Shown here piece by piece: positions 57,498 to 64,000 of a stretch of 64,000 nucleotides of DNA. The DNA lies in the NCBI RefSeq assembly GCF_003997495.1, contig NZ_RZRU01000015.1, positions 89,926 to 153,925 on the forward strand, given 5' to 3'. This DNA is from Mesorhizobium sp. M7A.F.Ca.US.008.03.1.1. Its GTDB lineage: Bacteria > Pseudomonadota > Alphaproteobacteria > Rhizobiales > Rhizobiaceae. The position numbers and the translations under genes are program-made. How positions within the stretch are numbered: the first letter of the stretch is position 1; the number at the start of each line of letters is the position of its first letter. The notes under the pieces were generated by a model, which worked only from the letters and a program-made list of their open reading frames with translations, had not been told where the DNA came from and searched no databases.

Positions 57498-58682
57498 TCA
57501 CTTCGCCAGGAACGCTCCGATCCGCTCCAGCGCGCGCAAGATGTTCTCCTCGGAATTGGCGTAGGAGAGCCTGATATAGCCTTCGCCGAGAATGCCGAAA
57601 TCGGGGCCGCCGATCAGTGCCACGCCGGCCTCGTCGAGCAGCGCCGAGGCCAGCTTCTTCGCCTTCCAGCCGGTCTTCGAGACGTTGGGGAAGGCGTAGA
57701 AGGCGCCCTTGGGCGTGATGCAGGACATGTTGGGCAGGGCGTTCAATCCCTCGACGACGATCTTCCTGCGGCGGTCGAAGGCGCGCATCATCTTATCGAC
57801 GTCGTCCTGCGGGCCGTCGATTGCGGCGATGCCGGCAAACTGGCTCGGCGCGTTGACGCAGGACCAGCAGTTGACCGCCAGCTTGCGCACCTTGTCGTAG
57901 AGATGGGCGCCCTTGTCGCCGTTCGGCCAGATCGACCAGCCCATGCGCCAGCCGGTCATCGCCCAGGTCTTCGACCAGCCATTGAGCACGATCAGCCGGT
58001 CGCGGATTTCGAGAAAGCCGAGCAGCGAGCAATGCGTCTCGCCATCATAGGTCATGACGTCGTAGATCTCGTCGGAGAGGATGGCGACGTGCGGATGCGC
58101 CTCCAGCCCCTTCACCAGTTTCTCGATCTCGGCACGGGGCGTGACCCCGCCGGTCGGATTGGCCGGCGAGTTGAGGATCAGCAGCCTGGTCTTCGAAGTG
58201 ATCAGGGCCAGCGTCTCCTCGGCGGAGAAGGCAAAGCCGTTTTCCTCGCGCATCGGCACGGGAATAGGGGCTGCGCCGGTGAACTCGATCATCGAGCGAT
58301 AGATGGGGAAGCCCGGATCGGGATAGAGAATTTCGGCGCCAGGTTCGCCGAACATCAGGATCGCCGCGAACATGGTCGGCTTGCCGCCGGGCAGGATCAT
58401 CACCGTTTCGGGCGATATTTCGACGCCGGTGGTGGTCAGCGTGCGGCGCACCACCGCCTCGCGCGTCGCCAGCAGCCCGTTGGCCGGGGTGTAGCCGTGG
58501 TGGCCGTCGCGCAGCGCCTTGATCGCCGCCTCGACGATGTGCTGCGGCGTCTTGAAGTCCGGCTGGCCGATGCCGAGATTGACGATGTCGCGGCCCTGGC
58601 TTGCAAGGGCCGTCGCCCGCGCCAGAACGGCAAAGGCGTTTTCTTCGCCAAGGCGGTCGAAGGCCGAAATCGTGTGGAGCAT
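57498..58682 (-). CDS. Class I/II pyridoxal-phosphate aminotransferase
   Basis: A 394-residue fold-type I aminotransferase of the aspartate-aminotransferase-like branch. NLGIGQPDFKTPQHIVEAA begins the conserved core, NSPANPTGGV and SDEIYDVMTYDG bind PLP, and the PLP Lys is in LNGWSKTWAMTGWRMGW. YIRLSYANSEENI carries the substrate-carboxylate Arg. The GWSK and WSIWPNGDKGAH region differs from classical AspC, so the amino donor is uncertain. The ATG at 58682 gives normal length; a longer frame to 58748 overlaps the divergent acetyltransferase region. Confidence 0.88.
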   Translation of the reverse strand: MLHTISAFDRLGEENAFAVLARATALASQGRDIVNLGIGQPDFKTPQHIVEAAIKALRDGHHGYTPANGLLATREAVVRRTLTTTGVEISPETVMILPGGKPTMFAAILMFGEPGAEILYPDPGFPIYRSMIEFTGAAPIPVPMREENGFAFSAEETLALITSKTRLLILNSPANPTGGVTPRAEIEKLVKGLEAHPHVAILSDEIYDVMTYDGETHCSLLGFLEIRDRLIVLNGWSKTWAMTGWRMGWSIWPNGDKGAHLYDKVRKLAVNCWSCVNAPSQFAGIAAIDGPQDDVDKMMRAFDRRRKIVVEGLNALPNMSCITPKGAFYAFPNVSKTGWKAKKLASALLDEAGVALIGGPDFGILGEGYIRLSYANSEENILRALERIGAFLAK

Positions 58683-58765
58683 TTTTCCCGTCCGTGTGGT
58701 TCTTGCTGTTGGGTCGCGTTTTTGTGAGCTTCGGCTGGCAAAAGTCAAACGGATTGGAGCTTTCG

Positions 58766-59452
58766 GTGTCGGAAAATCTCAGGGATTGGCAACCGCGCCC
58801 GCGGCCCGAACGCAAGACTATCGACGGCCGGTACGTTCGGCTTGAGCCGCTGAGTGCTGCAAAACACGGCGACGGCCTCTATGAAGCGTCCTCCGTGTCC
58901 GACATCGACGGCCGCTTCGCCTGGTTGCCCGACTATCCGCCGGAGACCCGTGCCGCTTTCCAGCCATGGCTGGACAAGGTCGAGGCCAGCGAGGATCCGC
59001 TGTTCTTCACCGTCATCGACAAGGCCAGCGGCAAGGTCGCCGGACGCCAGACGCTGATGCGCATCGATCCGGCGCACGGCGTCATCGAGATCGGCAACAT
59101 CTATTGGGGGCCGCTCATCTCGCGCAAGCCGGGAGCAACCGAAGCGCAGTTCCTGTTCATGAAATACATCTTCGACGAACTCGGCTACCGCCGCTACGAA
59201 TGGAAGTGCAACAACCGCAACGAGCCATCGAAGCGGGCCGCCGAACGGTTCGGCTTCAAGTTCGAAGGCATTTTCCGCCAGCATCTCATCGTCAAGGGTG
59301 AAAACCGCGACACCGCGTGGTATTCGATCATCGACAAGGAGTGGCCGGCGCTGCGCAGTGCCTATGAGGCGTGGCTCGATCCGGCCAATTTCGATGGCGA
59401 CGGCCAGCAGAAGCGGCGGCTCGAGGATTGTCGCGCGGAATTTGGCGCTTAG
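58766..59452 (+). CDS. GNAT-family N-acetyltransferase (RimJ/RimL type)
   Basis: 228 residues. The GNAT core includes VIEIGNIYWGPLISRKPGAT, EWKCNNRNEPSKRAAERFGF and IFRQHLIVKGENRDTAWYSI, as in proteins that acetylate protein or small-molecule amines with acetyl-CoA. The GTG at 58766 is chosen because GGAG lies seven bases upstream and the protein then starts SENLRDWQPRP. It is followed 10 bases later by the cation-efflux gene. The acceptor is unknown. Confidence 0.88.
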   Translation: MSENLRDWQPRPRPERKTIDGRYVRLEPLSAAKHGDGLYEASSVSDIDGRFAWLPDYPPETRAAFQPWLDKVEASEDPLFFTVIDKASGKVAGRQTLMRIDPAHGVIEIGNIYWGPLISRKPGATEAQFLFMKYIFDELGYRRYEWKCNNRNEPSKRAAERFGFKFEGIFRQHLIVKGENRDTAWYSIIDKEWPALRSAYEAWLDPANFDGDGQQKRRLEDCRAEFGA

Positions 59453-59462
59453 GAGTTCACCA

Positions 59463-60437
59463 TTGGCACATACCCACGATCACACTGGGCACGATCACGG
59501 CCCTGGTCATGTGCATGGCTCGACCGACAAGAAACGCGTTCTGATCGCAGCCTGCCTGACCGGCGGCTTCATGGTCGCCGAAGCGCTTGGCGGCATCCTC
59601 ACCGGGTCGCTGGCGCTGCTGGCCGATGCCGGCCACATGCTCGCCGACTCGATCGCGCTCGGCCTTGCCTGGTATGCGTTTCATCTTGGCGGCCGGCCGG
59701 CGACCGTTCGCCTCACCTACGGCTTCGGCCGGGTCAAGACGCTGGTGGCCTATACCAACGGCATCGCCATCTTCGTCATCGCCCTGTGGATCGTCTACGA
59801 GGCCTGGGGGCGCCTGCAGGCGCCGGCACCGGTGCTTGGCGGGCCAATGCTGGCGGTGGCGATCCTCGGCCTGCTGGTCAATATCGGCTCGTTCTTCGTG
59901 CTGCATGGCGGCGACCGCGAGAGCCTGAACATGCGCGGCGCCATCCTGCATGTGCTTGGCGACCTGCTCGGCTCGGCGGCGGCCATCGCGGCGGCGCTGG
60001 TCATCCTGGCGACCGGCTGGACGCCGATCGACCCGATCCTGTCGGTCCTGGTCTCGCTGCTGATCCTCTACACGGCGTGGTCGCTGATGCGTGAAGCCGC
60101 CCATGTCCTGCTCGAGGGCGTGCCGCCAAGCCTCGACCGAGATCTGATCGCCAGGGATATCGAGGCGACCATCCAGGGTGTGCGCGAAGTGCACCACATG
60201 CATGTCTGGTCGCTCGACGGAACCAGCAACATGGCGACGCTGCATGCCTGCCTTAGCGAGGGCGTCGATGCCTATCAGGCGGTGAGTGCCGTCAAGAAGC
60301 GGCTTGCCAGCGAGCACGGCATCAGCCATGCCACCGTGGAACCGGAATTCGGACAGTGCGCCGACGATGGCGACGATCACGAGCACGACCACGGGCACGG
60401 GCATGATGCGGCTGCATATCACGACCACCATCACTAG
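59463..60437 (+). CDS. Cation diffusion facilitator (Zn/Co/Cd/Ni efflux) transporter
   Basis: 324 residues. A His-rich N-terminus (HTHDHTGHDHGPGHVHG) is followed by six membrane segments, with the metal site HMLADS in TM2 (LLADAGHMLADSIALG) and HVLGDLLGS in TM5, and a cytoplasmic domain ending in a His/Asp tail. It exports divalent metals in exchange for protons, like CzcD. The TTG start at 59463 follows AGGAG by 7 bases. It is in the same cluster as a NicO transporter, suggesting a metal-homeostasis region. Confidence 0.93.
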   Translation: MAHTHDHTGHDHGPGHVHGSTDKKRVLIAACLTGGFMVAEALGGILTGSLALLADAGHMLADSIALGLAWYAFHLGGRPATVRLTYGFGRVKTLVAYTNGIAIFVIALWIVYEAWGRLQAPAPVLGGPMLAVAILGLLVNIGSFFVLHGGDRESLNMRGAILHVLGDLLGSAAAIAAALVILATGWTPIDPILSVLVSLLILYTAWSLMREAAHVLLEGVPPSLDRDLIARDIEATIQGVREVHHMHVWSLDGTSNMATLHACLSEGVDAYQAVSAVKKRLASEHGISHATVEPEFGQCADDGDDHEHDHGHGHDAAAYHDHHH

Positions 60438-60451
60438 GACCGGATCGATCG

Positions 60452-60739
60452 ATGTCGATTGTCCTGCCTCAGGAGTTGCAAAATCTTGAAAACCAGCTTG
60501 ACGAACGCCCGCTGCCCGGACGCGGCATGATGGACCGCGACACCAGGAATGCTCTTATCGCAGCAGTGTGGATCATGCTTCTGTTCGGTATCGGCGCCTA
60601 CTATCTGCCGACCGTGATGCTGGCTCTCGGCAGCCTTTCGACCGTGCTCGCCGGCGCCTTTGGCATCGTCTTCGTGCTGGCGTTCTTCTCGGTGTTCTGG
60701 CTGCGGGCCCGCAACCAGCGCAAAAACCAGGGTAAATAG
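60452..60739 (+). CDS. Small two-segment inner-membrane protein, function unknown
   Basis: 95 residues with two hydrophobic helices (ALIAAVWIMLLFGIGAYYLP and VLAGAFGIVFVLAFFSVFWL) and a short basic tail. The first 30 residues are polar (LPQELQNLENQLDERPLPG). It begins 14 bases after the cation-efflux gene and ends 16 bases before the DenD-like gene, so all may be co-transcribed. No family recognised. Confidence 0.72.
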   Translation: MSIVLPQELQNLENQLDERPLPGRGMMDRDTRNALIAAVWIMLLFGIGAYYLPTVMLALGSLSTVLAGAFGIVFVLAFFSVFWLRARNQRKNQGK

Positions 60740-60755
60740 GCAAGGGATTTTCGAC

Positions 60756-61733
60756 ATGCGCATTCTGATCACTGGCGCCGCGGGTATGGTTGGCCGCAAG
60801 CTCATCGCCCGGCTGGCCAAGGACGGCACGCTGCGGGGCCGCAAGATCACGGCGCTCGATTTACACGATATCGTGCCGCCACAGGCGCCGAGCCTGGACG
60901 GCGTCAGCGTCACGCTGCACACCGGCGATCTCGCCGAAGCGGGGGCCACTGAGCGCCTGGTCGCATCGCGTCCCGATGTCGTGTTCCATCTCGCGGGCAT
61001 CGTATCGGGCGAGGCGGAAGCCAATTTCGATCTCGGCTACCGCGTCAATCTCGACGGTACGCGCGCCCTGTTCGATGCCATCCGGGTGGCGGGCTTTGCA
61101 CCGCGCGTCGTCTTCACCTCGTCGATCGCGGTGTTCGGCGCGCCCTTCCCGGATGTCATTCCCGATGAGTTTCATCCGACGCCGCTGACCTCCTACGGCA
61201 CCCAGAAGCAGATGAGCGAAGCGCTGCTGGCCGACTATTCCAGGCGCGGCTTCTTCGACGGCATTGGCATCAGGCTGCCGACCATCTGCGTGCGGCCCGG
61301 CAAGCCGAACAAGGCGGCCTCGGGCTTCTTCTCCGGCATCATCCGCGAGCCCTTGAGCGGCCACGAGGCGATCCTGCCGGTGCCGCGCTCGGTCGTGCAC
61401 ACGCACGCCAGCCCGCGCTCGGCGGTCAATTTCTTGATCCACGCGGCTCAGATCGACGGCGGTGCCGTTGGCCCGCGCCGCAACCTGACGATGCCCGGCG
61501 TCGCCGTCACCGTCGGCGAGCAGATCGAGGCGCTGGAACGCATCGCCGGGCCAGAGGTGGTGAAACTGATCCGTGAGGAGCCGGACGCGACGATCTGGGC
61601 GATCGTCAAGGGTTGGCCGACAAGGTTCGAGGCGAAGCGGTCACGGGAGCTCGGCTTCAGCGCCGAAAAGAGTTTTGACGAGATCATCCGCGCTCACATC
61701 GAGGACGAACTCGGCGGTAAGATCGCGGGTTAG
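60756..61733 (+). CDS. NAD-dependent epimerase/dehydratase, DenD (D-erythronate dehydrogenase)-like
   Basis: A 325-residue extended-SDR protein. MRILITGAAGMVGRKLIARL is the NAD site; the catalytic Tyr and Lys are in TSYGTQKQM, and VFTSSIAVFGAPFPDVIPDE and RPGKPNKAASGFFSGIIREP match what I know of DenD, which oxidises D-erythronate. OtnK and OtnC partner genes are not adjacent, so the true substrate may be another C4 acid or nucleotide sugar. Follows the small membrane-protein gene. Confidence 0.8.
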   Translation: MRILITGAAGMVGRKLIARLAKDGTLRGRKITALDLHDIVPPQAPSLDGVSVTLHTGDLAEAGATERLVASRPDVVFHLAGIVSGEAEANFDLGYRVNLDGTRALFDAIRVAGFAPRVVFTSSIAVFGAPFPDVIPDEFHPTPLTSYGTQKQMSEALLADYSRRGFFDGIGIRLPTICVRPGKPNKAASGFFSGIIREPLSGHEAILPVPRSVVHTHASPRSAVNFLIHAAQIDGGAVGPRRNLTMPGVAVTVGEQIEALERIAGPEVVKLIREEPDATIWAIVKGWPTRFEAKRSRELGFSAEKSFDEIIRAHIEDELGGKIAG

Positions 61734-61756
61734 ATCCTGACCGCCGGCGCTGGGCA

Positions 61757-63088
61757 TCATCCGCCCGACGCTAGGCTCGCCGACAGCAGCAGCAGCCCGA
61801 ACAGGAACACGAACGCCGCGCCGCCGATCTCGACGATCGAGTGGATGCGGTTGCCCATGCGGCCGTCGCCGGCGAAATAGACCGCCCAGTTCTTGGCGGT
61901 CACCGCCAGTGTCGCCAGTGCCGAAACGGTGATGGCGGTGCCAAGCGACATCGCCAGCACCGACAGCAAACCGCCGAGCCAGAGGCCGTTGAGCAGCGCG
62001 AAGCTGAGCACGATCAGCGCGCCGGAGCAGGGCCGGATGCCGACCGCCGCCACCGCCGTCCACGCCGTGCGCCAGTCGAAGCGATCGCCCGACAGCAGCG
62101 CCGGATCGGGTGCGTGCGAATGGCCGCAGGTGTCGCAGACCTCACCCGCCGCGTGATCGTGATGAGCATGATCGTGTGTGGCGTGATCATGGTCGTGATC
62201 ATGCGCGCCGTGGTCGTGATGATCGTGGGAATGGTTGTGCGCGTGGTCGTGATCGTCATGCGCGTGCAGGGCGTGCGAATGGCCATGGGCTGCATGCGAA
62301 TGTCCACCATGAGAATGACCGGCATGAGCCGCCGACAGGCTGTAGGCTGGACCCTTGCCGAACAGGCGCAGGACGGCGGGGCCGAGCTTGCGCCACAGCA
62401 GCCAGGCGCCGAACAGGGTGACGAAGACGAAGCTCATGATCTCCATGAACCAGGCTGCGTCCGTCATCGAGACGGAGGTGCCGCGCAGGACGAAGTAGGC
62501 GACCCCCATCACCGCGACCGCGGTCAGGCCCTGCAGCAGCGCCGAGACGAAGGACAAGAGGATGCCGCGCCGCAACGCCACCTCATTGGCCACCATGTAG
62601 GACGAGATCACTGCCTTGCCGTGGCCGGGGCCGGCGGCATGGAAAATACCGTAAGCGAAGGACAGGCCGACGAGTACCCAGATCTTGCTGCCGTCCTGGC
62701 GCATCGCCTTCATCGCCGTTGCAAGCGCGCGGTAGAATTCCTGCTGCCTGAGATTGATCCACATCAGGATATGGGCGAACGGGCCGGTGGTGGGCGCCAT
62801 GCCGTCATTGACGCCGATGCCGAGCGAACTCTGGGCATGAGCGGCGTCGGCGACATGCATCATGGCGACAGTGAGGGCCAACAGGCCGAATGCCAAACGC
62901 AGGGACGGTCCAGAGCGGTTTCCGACCAGATTGAAACATTCTGCCGGGCTGGTTTGCGTCAAATCCTTCGGTCTTTGTCTCGGCCGGGCCACCAGCCCGG
63001 CCATCGACAAAGCCCTGGACCTTGACACAAACCATCGCCGGCAGAATGATTCAATCTGATCGGAAACCGCTCTCGTCACCGGCTTCAT
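61757..63088 (-). CDS. NicO/RcnA-family nickel-cobalt transporter with His-rich loop
   Basis: 443 residues in the frame used. The conserved NicO motif is FHAAGPGHGKAVISSYMVAN (about 150-170), and GIRPCSGALIVLSFAL is the second signature. Between about residues 255 and 320 lies a loop almost entirely of His/Asp/Gly/Ala. About six or seven membrane helices are visible. The ATG overlaps the stop of the DUF1007 gene as ATGA, but the first 64 codons run through a palindromic repeat and do not resemble the family; a start near TTG 62896 would give about 379 residues. Confidence 0.85.
   Translation of the reverse strand: MKPVTRAVSDQIESFCRRWFVSRSRALSMAGLVARPRQRPKDLTQTSPAECFNLVGNRSGPSLRLAFGLLALTVAMMHVADAAHAQSSLGIGVNDGMAPTTGPFAHILMWINLRQQEFYRALATAMKAMRQDGSKIWVLVGLSFAYGIFHAAGPGHGKAVISSYMVANEVALRRGILLSFVSALLQGLTAVAVMGVAYFVLRGTSVSMTDAAWFMEIMSFVFVTLFGAWLLWRKLGPAVLRLFGKGPAYSLSAAHAGHSHGGHSHAAHGHSHALHAHDDHDHAHNHSHDHHDHGAHDHDHDHATHDHAHHDHAAGEVCDTCGHSHAPDPALLSGDRFDWRTAWTAVAAVGIRPCSGALIVLSFALLNGLWLGGLLSVLAMSLGTAITVSALATLAVTAKNWAVYFAGDGRMGNRIHSIVEIGGAAFVFLFGLLLLSASLASGG
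62912..63073. repeat. 162-bp nested palindromic repeat element
   Basis: Two arms of about 50 bp, each beginning AGAGCGGTTTCCGA from its own outer end (62912 and 63073), run inward through CAGATTGAA, CATTCTGCCGG, GGTTTG and GTCAA with only a few differences. The centre is itself palindromic: CTTTGTC (62973), CGGCCGGGC (62981), then GCCCGGCC (62995) and GACAAAG (63006). Arm sequences of this kind are common in Mesorhizobium intergenic regions by my recollection. Here it lies between DUF1007 and the NicO gene, inside the NicO reading frame. Confidence 0.85.
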
Positions 63089-63771
63089 CCTTCTGGCTGA
63101 CAGGTCAGTTCGAGCTTGGTGGCGAAGATCTTGCTCATGTCGGTGCCGGTCGGATCGTTGAAAAAGGCATCGGTGAGGGTCTTCTGGTTTTCCTTGATCG
63201 CCTCGTCCGGGTCCGGACGGACCACCTTGCTGGTGCAGTTCGAGGGCAGGCCTTCAACCGTGATGTTGGAGTCCTCGGTGAAGTCGATCGCCGTGTAGAA
63301 TGTCGGATCGTAGACGCCGATATCGATCTTGCCATTGAGCTTGATCGGCACCTTAGGTTCGGACTCGAACAGGATGATCAGCTGATCGTTGTCGAAGTTG
63401 GCCATCAGATGCGGCGGCGGCGTCATCGCCACGTCCTTGCCGTCAACGGTGACGAGCTGGAAATAATTGAACTCGGCCAGCGAGGCATGAACGGTGTCGG
63501 CGACTTCCTTCAGCTCCTTGTCGTCGAGCTTCAGGTCGGAGTTCTTGTCGAACTCCATCATCACCGTCGATGAAAACAGATCGTCGAAGCGCCAGAGATG
63601 ACGCAGGGCCTTCACGCTTTGGTGATCCGGGGAGAGAATCACATCGAGGCGGGCCTCGGCGAAGACATGCGGATGCACGTAAGCCGGTCCAGCGGCGGCA
63701 AAAGTAGCCGCCAAGGCCGAAGCCAGCATGATTGCGTGCCGTTTCAGGTGCATTCTCGGTCGTGATTCCAT
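63085..63771 (-). CDS. DUF1007 family periplasmic protein linked to NicO transporters
   Basis: A 228-residue protein (or 222 from the ATG at 63753) with a signal peptide (AIMLASALAATFAAAGPAYV) and the DUF1007 start VHPHVFAEARLDV. WRFDDLFSSTVMMEFDKNSD contains acidic residues. Members usually sit next to NicO nickel/cobalt transporters, as here, and probably bind metal in the periplasm for import or delivery. AGG near both candidate starts does not decide between them. Confidence 0.85.
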   Translation of the reverse strand: MESRPRMHLKRHAIMLASALAATFAAAGPAYVHPHVFAEARLDVILSPDHQSVKALRHLWRFDDLFSSTVMMEFDKNSDLKLDDKELKEVADTVHASLAEFNYFQLVTVDGKDVAMTPPPHLMANFDNDQLIILFESEPKVPIKLNGKIDIGVYDPTFYTAIDFTEDSNITVEGLPSNCTSKVVRPDPDEAIKENQKTLTDAFFNDPTGTDMSKIFATKLELTCQPEG

Positions 63772-63842
63772 AGGCCTCGGAAGAGTTGCCGAGAGTTACC
63801 AGAAAGGGGGCGAAATTGGGACCGCGAGACTATCGACGCCGG

Positions 63843-64000
63843 TCAGCCAGCCTCGCGCGTCCTGAACCACTGCACCAAAAAGTCGACGAAGACGCGGACT
63901 TTCGCCGGCAGATAGCGGCGGTGCGGGTAGACGGCGAAGATGCCGCCGCCCGACAGGATACGGTCATCCATCACCGCCACCAGCCGGCCGCTCGCGAGGT
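63843..64000 (-). CDS. LysR-family transcriptional regulator, C-terminus only
   Basis: The last 52 codons of a gene running in from the right edge. The sequence SGGGIFAVYPHRRYLPAKVR followed by VFVDFLVQWFRTREAG and a TGA at 63843-63845 is a classic LysR effector-domain end (AVYPHRRYLPAKVRVFVDFL-type). The DNA-binding part lies outside the window, so the target genes cannot be judged. Confidence 0.8.
   Translation of the reverse strand, partial: LASGRLVAVMDDRILSGGGIFAVYPHRRYLPAKVRVFVDFLVQWFRTREAG

Overview
The window is high-GC chromosomal DNA from an alphaproteobacterium of the Rhizobiales. It looks most like Mesorhizobium or a close relative (Phyllobacteriaceae/Brucellaceae). The evidence is a CpdR response regulator beside an N-formylglutamate amidohydrolase and HisN, an Omp10-type lipoprotein, a homospermidine synthase, a ROSE-type leader on a small heat-shock gene, rhizobial palindromic repeats and DUF993. 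No phage, transposase, integrase or CRISPR array was seen. Genus is inferred from gene content and remembered families, because no search could be run.

Bases 1-14559 are a catabolic and transport locus. A long minus-strand operon starts at a LacI-type repressor. It continues through an internally deleted Gfo/Idh/MocA remnant, a CoA-transferase, a crotonase-family enzyme, an aldehyde dehydrogenase, a complete CUT1-type ABC importer (binding protein, two permeases, ATPase), a GMC oxidoreductase, an SDR and a second GMC enzyme cut by the window edge. A DUF993 gene diverges from lacI. The shared promoter region carries two TGGAACGTTCYA palindromes that look like LacI operators. Together this suggests uptake of an alcohol or polyol-like compound, oxidation to an acid, CoA activation and further breakdown. 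The substrate is unknown.

Bases 14755-21000 hold a small lipoprotein, tRNA-Val(GAC), divergent cpdR and N-formylglutamate amidohydrolase genes, a minus-strand small RNA with promoter and terminator (probably the suhB/MmgR family), hisN, an alpha/beta hydrolase, a heat-shock gene with an RpoH-like promoter and a ROSE thermometer, and threonine aldolase. Bases 21483-27816 encode glutamate synthase (gltB, gltD).

Bases 27823-46723 are mostly housekeeping and envelope genes: a DUF459 SGNH-like protein, an MltB-type transglycosylase, galU, an outer-membrane barrel, kdsD, an NfeD/SPFH pair, an FAD oxidoreductase, hemH, a LysM-tailed 5'-nucleotidase, omp10, homospermidine synthase, a pabB-pabC-DUF3445 operon and a membrane protein with a helix-hairpin-helix tail. 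Bases 47087-57446 hold oligoendopeptidase F, a sigma-54 response regulator, a DUF882 protein, a small secreted protein, KDPG aldolase, TrhO, a DUF533 protein, a candidate small RNA behind a perfect CtrA box, an SDR and a YciI protein. Bases 57498-64000 hold an aminotransferase, a GNAT acetyltransferase, a cation-diffusion efflux pump, a DenD-like dehydrogenase, a NicO-type transporter whose predicted N terminus runs through a 162-bp palindromic repeat, a DUF1007 protein and the end of a LysR regulator.

The most interesting signals are the in-frame deleted Gfo/Idh gene kept coupled on both sides, the CtrA-box small-RNA candidate near 56.1 kb, the suhB/MmgR-type RNA near 16.8 kb and the palindromic repeat inside the nicO reading frame.
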